DNA of 64,000 nt. Source: Magnetococcales bacterium (GTDB lineage Bacteria > Pseudomonadota > Magnetococcia > Magnetococcales > Magnetaquicoccaceae). Positions 53,803 through 64,000 of the stretch are shown in pieces. The DNA is taken from contig JADGBT010000020.1 in assembly GCA_015231375.1 (NCBI GenBank), positions 1 through 64,000 of the forward strand. Direction: 5' to 3'. The notes beneath the pieces were generated by a model. The model was not told where the DNA came from. It saw only the letters and a program-made list of their open reading frames with translations, and made no database searches. Position numbers and translations under genes: made by a program. Position 1 is the first letter of the stretch, and every line of letters starts with the position of its first letter.

Positions 53803-56464
53803 CCGGATCCTCGGTCGCTTCAAGGATCTTTCGATCCGCAAGAAGCTGATGCTGATCATGACCCTGCTCACCGGAGTCACGCTGCTGCTGGTCACGCTGG
53901 TCTTCTCGCTGGTGGAATATTTCCAGGAGCGGGAATCCCTGGCCAAAAGCCTCGACACCCAAACTGCCATCATCGCCTTCAACAGTCGCGCGGCCCTCAC
54001 CTTCAACGATCCGGAAACCGCCCGGCAGGTCTTGAGCGCCCTGGAAGCCAATGCCAACGTCCAGTCCGCCACCCTATTCACCCCGAACGGCCACCCCTTC
54101 GCCACCTTCATCCGCACCGAACACGTCCACAAGGAGTCGGGTTTTCTGTCCCCCGGCAACGCCCCGGAGCCTTCGCTCCGCTACGACAACGGCGATCTGG
54201 TGCTCAGACAGCCGATCCTGCTGGAAGGAGAACTCATCGGTTCCATTCTCATTCACGCCCATCTGGATGACCTGCAAACCGAGATGATGATGCGCTCCCT
54301 GCTGAGTCTGGCGATTCTGGTGTTGACCCTCTCTTTCACCTTTTTCATGGCCCTGCGCATCCAGAAGCTGATCACCCTGCCGATCGAATCCCTGCGGGAG
54401 GCGGCCAGCGCCATCGGTCAGGGACGTTTCGACACCCCGATCCAGATCCACTCCGAAGACGAAATCGGCCAACTGGCCCGCGCCTTTCAGCAGATGGCCG
54501 GAGATCTGGCGCGCGAGCGGGCCGCCCTGGAGCGGGCCACTCATGCCAAATCGGAGTTCCTGGCCAACATGAGCCATGAAATCCGCACCCCCATGAACGC
54601 CATCATCGGACTGACCGATCTGGCCTTGCTGACTCCGCTGGAGGATCGCCCCAGGCTGTTTTTGAACAAGATCGCCAGCGCCGCCCGCGCCTTGTTGCGC
54701 ATTCTCAACGACATCCTGGACTTCTCCAAGATCGAGGCGGGCAAGCTGGACCTGGAGTACTCCCCCTTCACCCTCGATACGGTACTCCGGCAGATGGCCG
54801 ACCTGTTCGGTCTGCAAGCGGCGGAAAAAAAGATCCCCCTGGTGCTCGACAATCCGCATCGCTACACCGGAATCCTGCTCGGCGATGCCCTGCGGCTGGA
54901 ACAGGTGTTGCTCAACCTGCTCGGCAACGCCCTGAAGTTCTCCCATGGCGGCGGCGGTCCCGTGGCGTTGACCATCACCACCTTAAGCGCCACCCCGGAA
55001 CGGGTGGAGCTGGAATTCGCTGTCAGCGACTGCGGGGTGGGACTCAGCGCCGAGCAGATCGACCGGTTGTTTTCGCCCTTCACCCAGGCGGACAGCTCCA
55101 CCACCCGCCAGTTCGGCGGCACCGGTCTGGGTCTGGCCATCTGCAAACGTCTGGTGGCCATGATGGGCGGACGCATCTGGGTGGAGAGCAGTCCGGGAGC
55201 CGGCAGCACCTTCCGATTCACCACCGCGTTCCAGCCCGCCCCCGCAGAGTCGGCGACGCAACAGGGTCCGCATCCGCTTCCCGACCCCTTCGAGCCGGAA
55301 ACGGTCCGCGCCCGCATCCGGGGGGCGCGCATTCTGTTGGCCGAAGACAACGCCGTCAACCGGCTGGTGGCGGTGGAGATCCTCAACCTGATTCAGGCGG
55401 AGGTGAGCGTGGCCGAAAACGGCCAGGAGGCCATGGACCTGGCGACCCGTCAGCCATTCGATCTGGTGTTGATGGATCTGCAAATGCCGGTGATGGATGG
55501 CTACGCCGCCACCCGCGCCATCCGGCGTCATGCCCGGCTGGCGGACCTGCCCATCGTCGCCATGACCGCCCACGCCATGGCCGGAGACCGCGAACTCTCC
55601 CTGGTCGCGGGATTGAACGATCATCTGACCAAGCCCATCGACCGGCAACGGCTGTTTGCCACGCTGGTGCAGCACATCCGTCCACGCGCGGGAATCGGCA
55701 TCCCGGCGGACCAAACCCTCCCGGCGTCCCCATCCGGCTCTTCCGTCCAACCCGGCCCTTCTGCCCAACCCGGCTCTTCCGTCCAACCCGGCTCTTCCAC
55801 CTCGACCGTCCCGCCTCCCAAACGTCTGGCGGGAGTCGATCTGAACGCCGCGCTGACACGACTCAACGGCAACTGGCCGCTGCTGCACCGTCTGTTGCAG
55901 GAGATGGGCGACCAGTACGACGGCATGGAGGCGTCACTGCGTCAGGATCTGGCCGATCGGGATCCGGAAAAACGCGAACGGGTCTGCCGTCTGGTGCATG
56001 CGCTCAAAGGGATGGCGGGCAATGTGGGGGCCATGGGGGTGCATGACGCGGCCCGCGCGCTGGAAAACGCGTTCCGCGACGACGTCCGTCACCTGTGGTC
56101 GGAACGGCTGGCGCGCCTCTCCTCCGAGCTGCACACCGTCCTGACGGCAGTGGCCGCGCTGCCCGCAACCGACACTTGCGTTTCCGACCCGTCCGCCTCC
56201 GTTTCCGACCCCCCTCCCCCCCTCCCTCCCGAGGATCCGCAACAACTCGCCCTGCTGCTGCGCGCCCTGGCCAAAGCGATCCGCGCCAACGATTTTCAGG
56301 CGTTGACCCTGCTGGAGACGCTGCGCTCCCGGACCGGACACGACGCCCAAGCCAACGCGCTGCTCGCGCGCCTGGCCGTTGATCTGGATCGCTTCGATTT
56401 CAACGCGGCCCTGGCAGACGTGGCGATGCTCGCCAGCACCCTGGGCGCGGGGGAAGAGACATGA
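53789..56464 (+). CDS. Hybrid sensor histidine kinase with CHASE8-like sensor, receiver and HPt domains
   Basis: An 891-residue inner-membrane kinase. The N-terminus ([23 protein letters not shown]) and the periplasmic stretch ([43 protein letters not shown]) resemble YfiN-like CHASE8 sensors. Then come a second membrane segment, HAMP, and HisKA with H263 in [14 protein letters not shown]. ATPase boxes N/G1/F/G2 include [12 protein letters not shown]. The receiver has D563 ([12 protein letters not shown]), and after a Gly/Ser/Gln/Pro repeat linker an HPt domain has H737 ([11 protein letters not shown]). It is coupled to yfiR-like upstream and to the next kinase by ATGA. Confidence 0.93.
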   Translation: MSSSNRILGRFKDLSIRKKLMLIMTLLTGVTLLLVTLVFSLVEYFQERESLAKSLDTQTAIIAFNSRAALTFNDPETARQVLSALEANANVQSATLFTPNGHPFATFIRTEHVHKESGFLSPGNAPEPSLRYDNGDLVLRQPILLEGELIGSILIHAHLDDLQTEMMMRSLLSLAILVLTLSFTFFMALRIQKLITLPIESLREAASAIGQGRFDTPIQIHSEDEIGQLARAFQQMAGDLARERAALERATHAKSEFLANMSHEIRTPMNAIIGLTDLALLTPLEDRPRLFLNKIASAARALLRILNDILDFSKIEAGKLDLEYSPFTLDTVLRQMADLFGLQAAEKKIPLVLDNPHRYTGILLGDALRLEQVLLNLLGNALKFSHGGGGPVALTITTLSATPERVELEFAVSDCGVGLSAEQIDRLFSPFTQADSSTTRQFGGTGLGLAICKRLVAMMGGRIWVESSPGAGSTFRFTTAFQPAPAESATQQGPHPLPDPFEPETVRARIRGARILLAEDNAVNRLVAVEILNLIQAEVSVAENGQEAMDLATRQPFDLVLMDLQMPVMDGYAATRAIRRHARLADLPIVAMTAHAMAGDRELSLVAGLNDHLTKPIDRQRLFATLVQHIRPRAGIGIPADQTLPASPSGSSVQPGPSAQPGSSVQPGSSTSTVPPPKRLAGVDLNAALTRLNGNWPLLHRLLQEMGDQYDGMEASLRQDLADRDPEKRERVCRLVHALKGMAGNVGAMGVHDAARALENAFRDDVRHLWSERLARLSSELHTVLTAVAALPATDTCVSDPSASVSDPPPPLPPEDPQQLALLLRALAKAIRANDFQALTLLETLRSRTGHDAQANALLARLAVDLDRFDFNAALADVAMLASTLGAGEET

Positions 56465-59364
56465 ACCCGATTCCCCCCTTTTCCCCCGACCTGCCGGAAC
56501 AACCCCGCCAGATGCGCATTCTGTGGCCTGTGCTGTGGCCGCTGTTCGGCGCGCTGTTCGGTCTGCTGGCAGTCTTTTCCATCTCCCTGGATTGGCTGGC
56601 CGCCGGGATCGAAAACGGTCTGGCTCGTCTGCGGGTCCAGACCATCGCCGAGTCCTTGCAAGACGAATGGATCCGGCAGGCCAGTCACTTCGAGACCCAG
56701 TTGACCCTGATCGCCGCGCTGCCCGGCTTGAAGGCGCGCTTCCTGGCCGCAGACCGGGAGGGATTGCTGCAACAAAGTCTGCCCCTGCTGGAGACCTTGC
56801 GGCGTCACAATATTTCCCATCTTTATTTTCACCGGGCCGATCGCACCAATTTTCTGCGGGTCCACAATCCGGCCCATCACGACGACCGGATCCAGCGCAC
56901 CCTGCTGCGTCGCACCGCAGCGACGGGACGCTTCGTCCACGCCATGGAACTCGGACTGGGAGGCACCCTTTCCTTGCGGGCCGCGCTCCCCTGGCAAGAC
57001 GGTGACCAGCGGATCGGCTATCTGGAGATCGTCAAGGAGGCCGCCTATCTCACCGAAGAGCTGGGTCAACGTTTCAACGCCCGTTTTTTCACCTTTGTCC
57101 AGCGGGAACACCTGGAAGAGGAACCGGGGAACGAATCGTACCGCATTCCGGAGATCACCGTGGATCGGCACACCTTCGCCCAGATGGCGCATATCGGCCA
57201 CAGCGGCGCCACGCGCTATCCGCCGGGACTGATCGACTACATGGCCGGCGATCTCTGGCACCACGAACACCCGGCCATGACCGTGTTCCGGAACCAGGGC
57301 GACCCGGGGATCCATTTCTTCTCCATGCCCATCGAGGATGCCAACCGTCAGAGAGTGGCCCGTTTGGTGGGGGCCTTGGAACTGGACGGCTTCGACCAGC
57401 TCATGCGCACCCATCAAAAAATGGTGCTGGGCAGCATGGGGGTGATTCTGCTGGCGCTGGTGGTATTTTTCACCCGCTTTCTGGGCAGGATGGAACAAGG
57501 CATCCGGGAGATCGGCCACGCCTGGCACCGCCTGACCGCCGAACTGCGCGCCGCCAAGGAGGAAGCCGAAGACGCCAACCGCGCCAAAAGCCAGTTCCTG
57601 GCCAACATGAGCCACGAAATCCGCACCCCGATCAACGGCATGCTGGGCATGATCAGCCTGACCCTGGACCGGGACATCTCCCCGGAGATCCGGGAGTTCC
57701 AGACCCTGGCCAAGAATTCGGCCCGGCAACTGCTGCGGGTGATCAACGACATTCTCGATTTTTCCAAGATCGAAGCGGGCATGATGACCCTGGAAAACAC
57801 CCCGTTCCAGCTCGAAGAGCTCCTGGAAGCCAGCGTGGCTCCGTTCCGGCCCGAAGCCCAAGCCAAACCGCTCGCACTGCGCGTCATCCTCCCGGAACTC
57901 CCGACCGGTCTGCTGTGGGGGGATCCGGTCCGGCTGCAACAGATTCTGATCAACCTGATCGGCAACGCGTTCAAGTTCACCGACCATGGATACGTCCAGG
58001 TGAGCGTCACCCGGCAGGAAGGACAGGCAGGACAAGAAGGGGAGAAAGATCAGCTCCAACTCACCTTCCGGGTCCAGGATACCGGCATCGGCATCGCCCC
58101 GGAGCAGCAGGAAAAACTGTTCACCCCGTTCCGTCAGGCGGACGCCTCCATCACCCGCCGCTTCGGAGGCACCGGGCTGGGCTTGAGCATCTGCAAACAT
58201 CTGGTGGAACGGATGGGAGGACGCATCGGGCTGGAAAGCGAACCGGGAACAGGCAGCAGCTTTCATTTCACCCTCACCTTCAAACATACCCCGGCACCGC
58301 TCCACGGCGCACTGCCCATCCGGAAACCGTTCCGTTCCCTGGCAGATTCCGCGCCCGCCACCCCAGGCCCGGCCACCATCCCGTCCGATCCCATCCCGTC
58401 CGACACCACCCCGTCCGACCCCGCCGCATCCGACACCTCCCGGACCACTGCCGCGTCCCTGCGCGGCGCCAAAGTGCTGCTGGTGGAAGATCAGGCGATC
58501 AACCGGCGGGTGGCCGAAGAGCTGCTCAAAAGCCTGGGGCTGACCGTGGAAGTGGCCACCGACGGCCTCGAAGCCCTCCACATGGCCCGGCAGAACGGGT
58601 ATGATGCCATACTGATGGATATCCAGATGCCCCGGATGGATGGCTGCGAAGCCACGCGCCATCTGCGCGCCGAACCCCGTCTGGCCGGACTGCCCATCAT
58701 CGCCATGACCGCCCACGCCATGACCGGAGACCGGGAGAGCTTCCTGACCATCGGCATGGACGACCACGTGGCCAAACCCATCAACCTCGATGCCCTCTCT
58801 GCGGCCCTTTGTCGCTGGATCGGTCCGCAACCCCTCCTGTCCCCCACACCCAAATGGCCGGAAAAGCCGATCGCGCCCACTTCCCCCCCGGTCCGCCGGG
58901 ATCCGGAGCCTCCGGAGACGCTGGTGGGCCTCACGCGGGATCCAGAAGAGCCTCCGGAGACGCTGGAGGGCATCGATCGGGACTCGCTTCTGGATCGGGT
59001 GAACGGCAACTGGCCACTGGCGCTGGCTTTGTTGCGGGAGTTCAAACGGATCCACGCCGACGCCGGGGAACGGCTGGGCCGGATGTTGATCGAGAACGGT
59101 CCGACGGAGCGCGATCAGGCGATACGCCTGATGCACACCCTGAAAGGCACGGCGGGCAATCTGGCGGCTGTGGAGATTCAACGGGCGGCCATGGACATCG
59201 AAACGGCGCTGCGCAATCAGGAGACGGCAGATTGGCCGGAACGGCTCGAACGGCTGGCCGAGGCGTTGTACCGGGTCTGCAACACCATCTCCACCCTGCC
59301 TGGAGAGGTTCCCCCGCTGCCGAATGAACACAGACCGGGCATTCCCGGCAAGGAGAGATCATGA
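56461..59364 (+). CDS. Hybrid sensor histidine kinase with double-Cache-like sensor, receiver and HPt domains
   Basis: A 967-residue kinase. Two membrane segments (about 20-45 and 320-340) enclose a large periplasmic domain with [28 protein letters not shown], typical of double-Cache type 3 sensors of chemoreceptors and kinases. Then HisKA has H385 ([12 protein letters not shown]), followed by an ATPase domain ([12 protein letters not shown]) and a Pro/Asp/Ser-rich linker. The receiver has D720 ([12 protein letters not shown]) and a C-terminal HPt H892 ([11 protein letters not shown]). It overlaps both neighbours by four bases. Confidence 0.92.
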   Translation: MNPIPPFSPDLPEQPRQMRILWPVLWPLFGALFGLLAVFSISLDWLAAGIENGLARLRVQTIAESLQDEWIRQASHFETQLTLIAALPGLKARFLAADREGLLQQSLPLLETLRRHNISHLYFHRADRTNFLRVHNPAHHDDRIQRTLLRRTAATGRFVHAMELGLGGTLSLRAALPWQDGDQRIGYLEIVKEAAYLTEELGQRFNARFFTFVQREHLEEEPGNESYRIPEITVDRHTFAQMAHIGHSGATRYPPGLIDYMAGDLWHHEHPAMTVFRNQGDPGIHFFSMPIEDANRQRVARLVGALELDGFDQLMRTHQKMVLGSMGVILLALVVFFTRFLGRMEQGIREIGHAWHRLTAELRAAKEEAEDANRAKSQFLANMSHEIRTPINGMLGMISLTLDRDISPEIREFQTLAKNSARQLLRVINDILDFSKIEAGMMTLENTPFQLEELLEASVAPFRPEAQAKPLALRVILPELPTGLLWGDPVRLQQILINLIGNAFKFTDHGYVQVSVTRQEGQAGQEGEKDQLQLTFRVQDTGIGIAPEQQEKLFTPFRQADASITRRFGGTGLGLSICKHLVERMGGRIGLESEPGTGSSFHFTLTFKHTPAPLHGALPIRKPFRSLADSAPATPGPATIPSDPIPSDTTPSDPAASDTSRTTAASLRGAKVLLVEDQAINRRVAEELLKSLGLTVEVATDGLEALHMARQNGYDAILMDIQMPRMDGCEATRHLRAEPRLAGLPIIAMTAHAMTGDRESFLTIGMDDHVAKPINLDALSAALCRWIGPQPLLSPTPKWPEKPIAPTSPPVRRDPEPPETLVGLTRDPEEPPETLEGIDRDSLLDRVNGNWPLALALLREFKRIHADAGERLGRMLIENGPTERDQAIRLMHTLKGTAGNLAAVEIQRAAMDIETALRNQETADWPERLERLAEALYRVCNTISTLPGEVPPLPNEHRPGIPGKERS

Positions 59365-60860
59365 ACACGCTTGCAAAAACCACCCGCTCCCGGATTCTGA
59401 TCGTGGACGATCTGCCTGGCAACATCAAGGTGCTGGCGGAACTGCTCAAAGACGAATACGACCTGTCCATGACCACCAGTGGCCAGGATGCGTTGCGTCT
59501 GGCCCAGAGCGGCACCCTGGAACTGATTCTGCTGGATATCGTCATGCCGGGTCTGGACGGCTTCGAGGTGTGCCGCCGACTGCGGGAAAATCCCGGCACC
59601 CGGGGCATTCCAGTGATTTTTGTTACCGGTCAGGGCGACACCGAGGACGAAGCGCGCGGATTCGCCGTGGGGGCGGTGGATTACATCACCAAACCGTTTT
59701 CCGCACCGGTGGTGCGGGCGCGGGTCAAGACCCATCTCGGATTGAAACTGGCCCGCGAACAGATCGAACAGAGCAATCAGGAGATCCGCCATCTCAACGA
59801 CAATCTGGTGGCGGTGCTGTCCGAACAAAAAAAAGCCAACGAGTTGCTGGATCGGGCCAACCGCTTCATCCGTTCCACCTTCGGGCGTTACATGTCCGAG
59901 GATGTGGTGGCCAACATTCTCGACTCGCCCGACGGACTGCGCCTGGGCGGGGAAAAACGCGAGGTGACGGTGATGATGTCGGATCTGCGCGGCTTCACCC
60001 TGCTGAGCGAACGGCGCGCGCCGGAAGATGTGGTGATGATGCTCAACCGCTACCTGGAGGTGATGACCGAAATCCTGCTGCACTACAACGGCACGATCAT
60101 CGAGTTCATGGGGGATGGGATTCTGGCTTTGTTCGGCGCGCCCATCAGCCGTCCGGACGATCCCCAGCGGGCCGTGGCCTGCGCCCTGGCCATGCAACGG
60201 GCCATGAGCCGGGTCAACGCCGAAAACCGGGAGCGCCACTTTCCGGAGTTCATGATGGGGGTGGGACTGAACACCGGCATGGTGGTGGCGGGCAACATCG
60301 GCTCGGACAAGCGCACCAAATACGGGGTGGTGGGCAGCGCCATCAACCTGACCGCCCGCATCGAGTCTTTGACCGTGGGCGGACAGATCCTGATCTCCGA
60401 CGCCACGGCCACCGCCTGCGGTCCGATCTTAAGCATCGATCAAAGCTGGGAGGTGATGCCCAAGGGAGCGGGACGCCCCCTGACCATCCATCAGGTGAGC
60501 GGCATCGGCGGAACCTACCTGCTGCGACTGCCCGAACCCGAAACCATCCTCCTGAAATCCTTGGATCAGCCCCTGATGGTGCGCTTGCGGGTCATGGAGG
60601 GCAAACACGCGGGCCAAAACGAACACATGGGCACCCTGATCGCCCTGGCCCCGCCTCGGGCGGAAATCCTCTCCGATCTGCGCGCCGAACGGCTCACCAA
60701 TCTGCAAATCGAGTTGTACGACTCCCGGGAGCAACTGATCTCCCCGTATCTATACGCCAAGGTGCTCACCGAAGACGCAGGGGATGGCCGTCAAATCCTG
60801 CATTTCACCTCCATCCCCCCGGAAGCCGAATCGTTCCTGCACGCCCTCGCCCCCGGATGA
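59361..60860 (+). CDS. Response regulator class III nucleotide cyclase with a PilZ-like tail
   Basis: A 499-residue protein. The receiver domain has D59 in [10 protein letters not shown] and the ITKPF switch; a linker coiled coil follows ([35 protein letters not shown]). The class III cyclase domain (about 185-385) has metal-binding Asp residues in [12 protein letters not shown] and [13 protein letters not shown] and the substrate-side motif [17 protein letters not shown]. The last 94 residues (406-499) look like a PilZ fold lacking the canonical RxxxR and DxSxxG c-di-GMP signature. It should make cAMP (or cGMP) when phosphorylated, and it ends the signalling operon, overlapping the kinase by four bases. 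Confidence 0.92.
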   Translation: MNTLAKTTRSRILIVDDLPGNIKVLAELLKDEYDLSMTTSGQDALRLAQSGTLELILLDIVMPGLDGFEVCRRLRENPGTRGIPVIFVTGQGDTEDEARGFAVGAVDYITKPFSAPVVRARVKTHLGLKLAREQIEQSNQEIRHLNDNLVAVLSEQKKANELLDRANRFIRSTFGRYMSEDVVANILDSPDGLRLGGEKREVTVMMSDLRGFTLLSERRAPEDVVMMLNRYLEVMTEILLHYNGTIIEFMGDGILALFGAPISRPDDPQRAVACALAMQRAMSRVNAENRERHFPEFMMGVGLNTGMVVAGNIGSDKRTKYGVVGSAINLTARIESLTVGGQILISDATATACGPILSIDQSWEVMPKGAGRPLTIHQVSGIGGTYLLRLPEPETILLKSLDQPLMVRLRVMEGKHAGQNEHMGTLIALAPPRAEILSDLRAERLTNLQIELYDSREQLISPYLYAKVLTEDAGDGRQILHFTSIPPEAESFLHALAPG

Positions 60861-60866
60861 CGCCTC

Positions 60867-60915
60867 CACGCCTCACCGGCAACGCCAGAGTCCAGCACGC
60901 CTCACCGGCAACGCC
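60867..60915. repeat. Exact 20-base direct repeat
   Basis: CACGCCTCACCGGCAACGCC occurs at 60867-60886 and again at 60896-60915, nine bases apart, between the cyclase gene and the orphan antitoxin gene. Confidence 0.9.
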
Positions 60916-60933
60916 CAGGTCTGCGCGCCGAAC

Positions 60934-61107
60934 TCACTCCGCCGCATCGCGCGCTCCGGCAGACGCAACCGGCTCCGGCTGCTCCTGCGCCGCCGCGATC
61001 ACCACCTCCCGCAAAAACTGCTCCACCGGTATTCCCAGCGCGTCGGCCCGCCGGATCAACTGTTCGATCACCGCGTCGTCCAGATGGCGTATTTGCAGAT
61101 GTCCCAT
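60934..61107 (-). CDS. FitA-like ribbon-helix-helix antitoxin, orphan
   Basis: A 57-residue protein with the Arc/CopG-like FitA pattern MGHLQIRHLDDAVIEQLIRRADALGIPVEQFLREVVIAAAQ; the first strand binds DNA and the C-terminus normally grips a VapC/FitB PIN toxin. The ATG at 61107 follows AGGAGAG. Downstream on the minus strand there is no PIN-domain gene; the convergent cyclase gene lies there instead. It appears to be a solitary antitoxin or a remnant. Confidence 0.8.
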   Translation of the reverse strand: MGHLQIRHLDDAVIEQLIRRADALGIPVEQFLREVVIAAAQEQPEPVASAGARDAAE

Positions 61108-61224
61108 CGTCCACTCTCCTTTTTCTGAGGAATCGGCCTGTCCGGCCTGATTGGTGCGCCAGCACGTCCACGAGATCAATCACGACCAGCCACGTCTGTC
61201 AACCCGGAATCTTTCCGCAACCGC

Positions 61225-61253
61225 TTGACAAGCCGAAACAGATGTTCAATAAC
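61225..61253 (+). promoter_or_regulatory. Candidate sigma70 promoter of the chemoreceptor gene
   Basis: A perfect TTGACA (61225-61230), 17-base spacer, AATAAC (61248-61253, four of six consensus bases), about 100 bases before the chemoreceptor ATG. Confidence 0.45.
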
Positions 61254-61354
61254 CAGTCGTTCACGTTTCACTCCATTTCATTTTGCAACATCATCCGGTC
61301 CACTCCTTGCCGGATACACTCAAACAAAGCCACGACGAGGCGCCATTGCTTCCC

Positions 61355-63343
61355 ATGATCCATCTCACTCTCTCCCGCCGCATCGGTCTGGCTTTCGGAG
61401 CCGTGCTGTTGCTGACCCTCACCGTGGCCCTGTTCGGATGGAACGGCCTGGATCGACTGGTGATCCTGTCGAAAAACGGCTCGGAAATGACCTTCATGAC
61501 CCATCAACTGGGTCTGGTGCTGCGGGCGGAACGGATGTACGCCAACAGCCGGGAGCCCAAAGAGCTGGAAAACGCCCTCCAGGGACTGGCGGTCATCAAG
61601 CGTCAGGCGGCCCAATCCGGCGCGCGAAGCCCGGAGATGAAAAACGCCATGGATCAGGTCTCCCAAGCCGCCGACTCTTTTGGTCAGACCTTTCAGGAAC
61701 TGGTGACCCTGGATCACAAAACCCGGCAAAGCCTGGAAACCATGCAACAGGCGGGCGTGGTGGTGTTGGGGGAGGCCAACACACTGCGGGCCGAACAGAT
61801 CCAGCAACTGGGGGAGTCCCTGAAAAAAGCCAGCGAACACAACGAGCTGACCCCCATCAAAGACATCGTGGCCGATCTGATCGCCCGTGACCGGGTGGGC
61901 AAGGTCCACAAGGTCAACGAACTGACCTCGGCCTTTCAGCAGCTCACCGTGGCAGAAAAACGCATCCAGCTCGACCAGGGTCGAGACGGCAAGCAGGTGA
62001 CGCAACTGCTGGAAGAGACCGCACGGCTCGTCAAAAGCACGGCGGATCTGACCGTGACCTTCAAAAATCCCAAAAACGCCAAGATGGCCCAAGCCGTGGT
62101 GGACGCCATGGCCCTGTATCAAAACAACCTTTCCGTCGTGCTGGAGATGGTGCAGGCCCAGGCCCAGGCGGAAGTCCGCATGATGGAGGCGGGACGCAAG
62201 GCCGCCGAAGCCATCGACCACGCCTTCCAGATGCAAGAAAACGGCAAGACCACCACCATCGACTCCACCCGTCTGGTGATGACGATGGGGACCGGCGCGG
62301 CCCTGCTGCTGGGATTGCTGCTCGCCTGGATCATGGGACGCAATCTGGTGGGAGCGGTCACGGGGTGCATCGGCAATATGTCGCGTCTGGCCGCCGGGGA
62401 TCTGTCCATCCGCTGCGTGAGCCATCGGCAGGATGAACTGGGCGCAATGTCCCGGGCCATCGACGCCATGGCCACCCAATTGCGGGAGGTGGTGGCCACC
62501 ATCAGCGCCGCTACCGATCAGGTGACCTCGGGCGCCGAAGAGCTGTCCGACGCGGCCCATCGCATCTCCCAGGGGGCCACGGAACAGGCGGCCAGCATCG
62601 AGGAGACCTCCGCCGCCATGGAAGAGATGAGCGGCACCATCTCCCAGAACACCGACAACGCCCAAACCACCGAACAGATCGCCCAGGCCGCCTCCCGGGA
62701 CGCCGCCGCCGGAGGAGAAGCGGTCTTGAAGGCCGTGACCGCCATGCGGGAAATCGCCGGCAAGATCTCCATCATCGAAGAGATCGCCCGTCAGACCAAT
62801 CTGCTCGCCTTGAACGCCGCCATCGAGGCAGCCCGGGCCGGGGAACACGGCAAAGGCTTCGCCGTGGTCTCCGCCGAGGTGCGCAAGCTGGCGGAACGCA
62901 GTCAGGCGGCGGCAGGGGAGATCGGCCAGCTCTCCGCCTCCAGCGTCCTGGTGGCGGAACAGGCGGGCACCATCATCGCCCGACTGGTCCCGGATATCCA
63001 GAAAACCGCCCAACTGGTGCAAGAGATCGCCGCCGGCTCGCGGGAACAAAGTCAAGGCGCCAGCCAGATCAACGCCGCCATCAGCCAGTTGGATCAGGTG
63101 ATCCAGCAAAACGTCGCCGCCTCCGCGTCCATGGCCACCACCGCCGGCGCCATGAACACCCAGGCCCATCGGCTGGCGCAGGCCCTCGGCTTTTTCAACC
63201 ACCTCCCACCCGCGCAATCCGCCCCGCATCGGGTTGCCCCCTCCACCCGGAACCGGACCGCGCTCCCGGCCCCGACCCGTCTGCTGCCCGGCCCCGGCGC
63301 CACCTCCGCCCGCCCGACAGACGACGCGTTCGAAACCTTCTGA
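61355..63343 (+). CDS. Methyl-accepting chemotaxis protein
   Basis: A 662-residue transmembrane receptor. It has membrane segment 1 ([20 protein letters not shown]), a helical periplasmic domain of about 270 residues, membrane segment 2 ([21 protein letters not shown]), HAMP ([24 protein letters not shown]) and a signalling hairpin whose tip [21 protein letters not shown] lies near 476-496, where CheA and CheW bind. Methylation-helix Glu/Gln pairs are present ([31 protein letters not shown]). The C-terminal tail is Pro/Ala-rich without a CheR-binding pentapeptide. The ATG at 61355 is preferred; a TTG at 61283 would add 24 residues. Confidence 0.94.
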   Translation: MIHLTLSRRIGLAFGAVLLLTLTVALFGWNGLDRLVILSKNGSEMTFMTHQLGLVLRAERMYANSREPKELENALQGLAVIKRQAAQSGARSPEMKNAMDQVSQAADSFGQTFQELVTLDHKTRQSLETMQQAGVVVLGEANTLRAEQIQQLGESLKKASEHNELTPIKDIVADLIARDRVGKVHKVNELTSAFQQLTVAEKRIQLDQGRDGKQVTQLLEETARLVKSTADLTVTFKNPKNAKMAQAVVDAMALYQNNLSVVLEMVQAQAQAEVRMMEAGRKAAEAIDHAFQMQENGKTTTIDSTRLVMTMGTGAALLLGLLLAWIMGRNLVGAVTGCIGNMSRLAAGDLSIRCVSHRQDELGAMSRAIDAMATQLREVVATISAATDQVTSGAEELSDAAHRISQGATEQAASIEETSAAMEEMSGTISQNTDNAQTTEQIAQAASRDAAAGGEAVLKAVTAMREIAGKISIIEEIARQTNLLALNAAIEAARAGEHGKGFAVVSAEVRKLAERSQAAAGEIGQLSASSVLVAEQAGTIIARLVPDIQKTAQLVQEIAAGSREQSQGASQINAAISQLDQVIQQNVAASASMATTAGAMNTQAHRLAQALGFFNHLPPAQSAPHRVAPSTRNRTALPAPTRLLPGPGATSARPTDDAFETF

Positions 63344-63365
63344 TCGCCTCCTAAAGAACCCGACC

Positions 63366-63408
63366 TCAAGAGGGGGAAAGCGCGTTTTTTTTCGCCTCCC
63401 CCTCTTGA
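63366..63408 (+). terminator. Terminator-like hairpin after the chemoreceptor gene
   Basis: TCAAGAGGGGG (63366-63376) and CCCCCTCTTGA (63398-63408) pair perfectly; the loop holds a run of eight T. The right arm overlaps the candidate -35 box of groES. Confidence 0.6.
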
Positions 63409-63432
63409 CGCCTTCCGACCAGTGCTTACATT
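63405..63432 (+). promoter_or_regulatory. Candidate promoter of groES-groEL
   Basis: TTGACG (63405-63410), 16-base spacer, TACATT (63427-63432). No CIRCE (HrcA) inverted repeat is visible before groES, and a CTTGAC start could also suit a heat-shock sigma factor. Confidence 0.45.
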
Positions 63433-63638
63433 AGCAGTGTGACCTTCACGACCCGGCTTTGAAAAGACACACCCAAACCAAAAAAGCCCCGTGCCGGTCG
63501 AAAGCCATATCCAAAGCCTTAAGTGTTTATCACGGTCAGGCCCGTCTCGGATTGCGCACCACGCACACCAAAGCCGGGCAGGACGTTTTTTGTCGGTTCA
63601 ACAAGACAACCGTTGCACGTTTTTTTGGAGAAATCAGC

Positions 63639-63935
63639 ATGCTGAAATCGAAATTGCGCCCTCTGCACGACCGGGTCGTCGTCAAACGCACCGAAGAGGA
63701 AAAGAAAACCGCCGGTGGCATCATCATCCCGGACACGGCCAAGGAAAAACCGATCCAGGGCCAGGTGCTGGCCGTGGGCAAGGGAGCCATCCAGGAGAAC
63801 GGTTCCATCCGTCCCATGGATGTCCAGGTGGGTGACACGGTTCTGTTCGCCAAGTACGCCGGAACCGAAGTCAAGCTGGATGGGGAAGAGCTCCTCATCA
63901 TGCGCGAAACCGACATCATGGGCATCATCGGCTGA
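63639..63935 (+). CDS. groES: Co-chaperonin GroES
   Basis: A 98-residue Hsp10 that caps GroEL. It has the full family pattern: [36 protein letters not shown], the mobile loop, [36 protein letters not shown]. The ATG at 63639 is chosen with TTGGAGAA as ribosome site; the upstream in-frame extension has no similarity. The last bases of the window (GAGAAGG at 63988-63994) look like the ribosome site of groEL, which should begin just past 64000. Confidence 0.97.
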   Translation: MLKSKLRPLHDRVVVKRTEEEKKTAGGIIIPDTAKEKPIQGQVLAVGKGAIQENGSIRPMDVQVGDTVLFAKYAGTEVKLDGEELLIMRETDIMGIIG

Positions 63936-64000
63936 CCGTTTCCGGTCTCCCGCTGACCCCAATCCCCCAACATTTCCGTATTCATACGAGAAGGTAACGA

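Noticed and set aside
63433-63638. CIRCE (HrcA-binding) element before groES
   Set aside because: The required TTAGCACTC/GAGTGCTAA palindrome is absent; only CAGTGCTTACATTAGCAGTGTG is present, which does not form it.

Overview
The window is dense, G+C-rich chromosomal DNA from a Gram-negative, flagellated or chemotactic proteobacterium. It has a TonB-dependent receptor, an EnvC-type divisome activator, a methyl-accepting chemotaxis protein, FtsB and many GGDEF, histidine-kinase and cyclase proteins. The gene set mixes traits usual in alphaproteobacteria (YlxR fused to an L7Ae-like domain, the gpmI-envC-ctpA-deacetylase order) with gamma/beta-like ones, which would suit a deep-branching lineage such as the Magnetococcia. 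No marker here proves that placement, and no magnetosome genes, rRNA, tRNA or CRISPR array were seen.

Layout. 0.1-1.8 kb: membrane diguanylate cyclase. 1.9-7.9 kb, minus strand: glycosyltransferase and amidotransferase resembling PEP-CTERM/exosortase-associated enzymes, with a nucleotidyltransferase, an HprK-related kinase, a PqqD-like protein and a small Tat-type protein between them. 8-12 kb: metH. 12-13.5 kb: a secreted protein, pyrE and ftsB. 13.8-17.8 kb: TSUP permease, then htpX-rpe-rsmB coupled by stop/start overlaps. 17.8-18.8 kb: an A+T-rich island with one unrecognised gene. 18.9-19.3 kb: small cysteine-rich secreted protein. 19.4-29.6 kb, minus strand: the translation/RNA operon rimP-nusA-ylxR-infB-ylxP-rbfA-truB-rpsO-pnp. 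29.6-30.3 kb: MNT/HepT toxin-antitoxin-like pair. 30.5-34.1 kb: purF, radA, sspB. 34.1-36.2 kb: TerB-like, TerD and TerZ-like proteins. 36.4-43.7 kb, plus strand: gpmI-envC-ctpA-divergent polysaccharide deacetylase. 43.7-46.3 kb: two paralogues with degenerate GGDEF domains. 46.4-47.9 kb: a two-gene ATPase/putative nuclease module. 48-51 kb: PleD-like diguanylate cyclase and transketolase. 51.3-60.9 kb: a tightly packed signalling operon (TonB receptor, YfiR, two hybrid histidine kinases with HPt domains, response-regulator nucleotide cyclase). 60.9-63.3 kb: orphan antitoxin and chemoreceptor. 63.6 kb to the end: groES, with groEL presumably starting just outside.

Two themes stand out. The first is second-messenger and phosphorelay signalling: two intact GGDEF proteins, two degenerate ones, two hybrid kinases and a cyclase with a PilZ-like tail. 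The second is a set of dispersed intergenic palindromic repeats (at least three sequence families plus one MITE-like element). They sit just downstream of genes and several look like terminators.

The best candidates for undescribed biology are the HprK-related/PqqD/nucleotidyltransferase/AsnB cluster with its Tat-type companion, the ATPase plus PD-(D/E)XK-like pair, and the TonB-YfiR-phosphorelay-cyclase operon. All functional statements come from reading motifs by eye; no database search was run.
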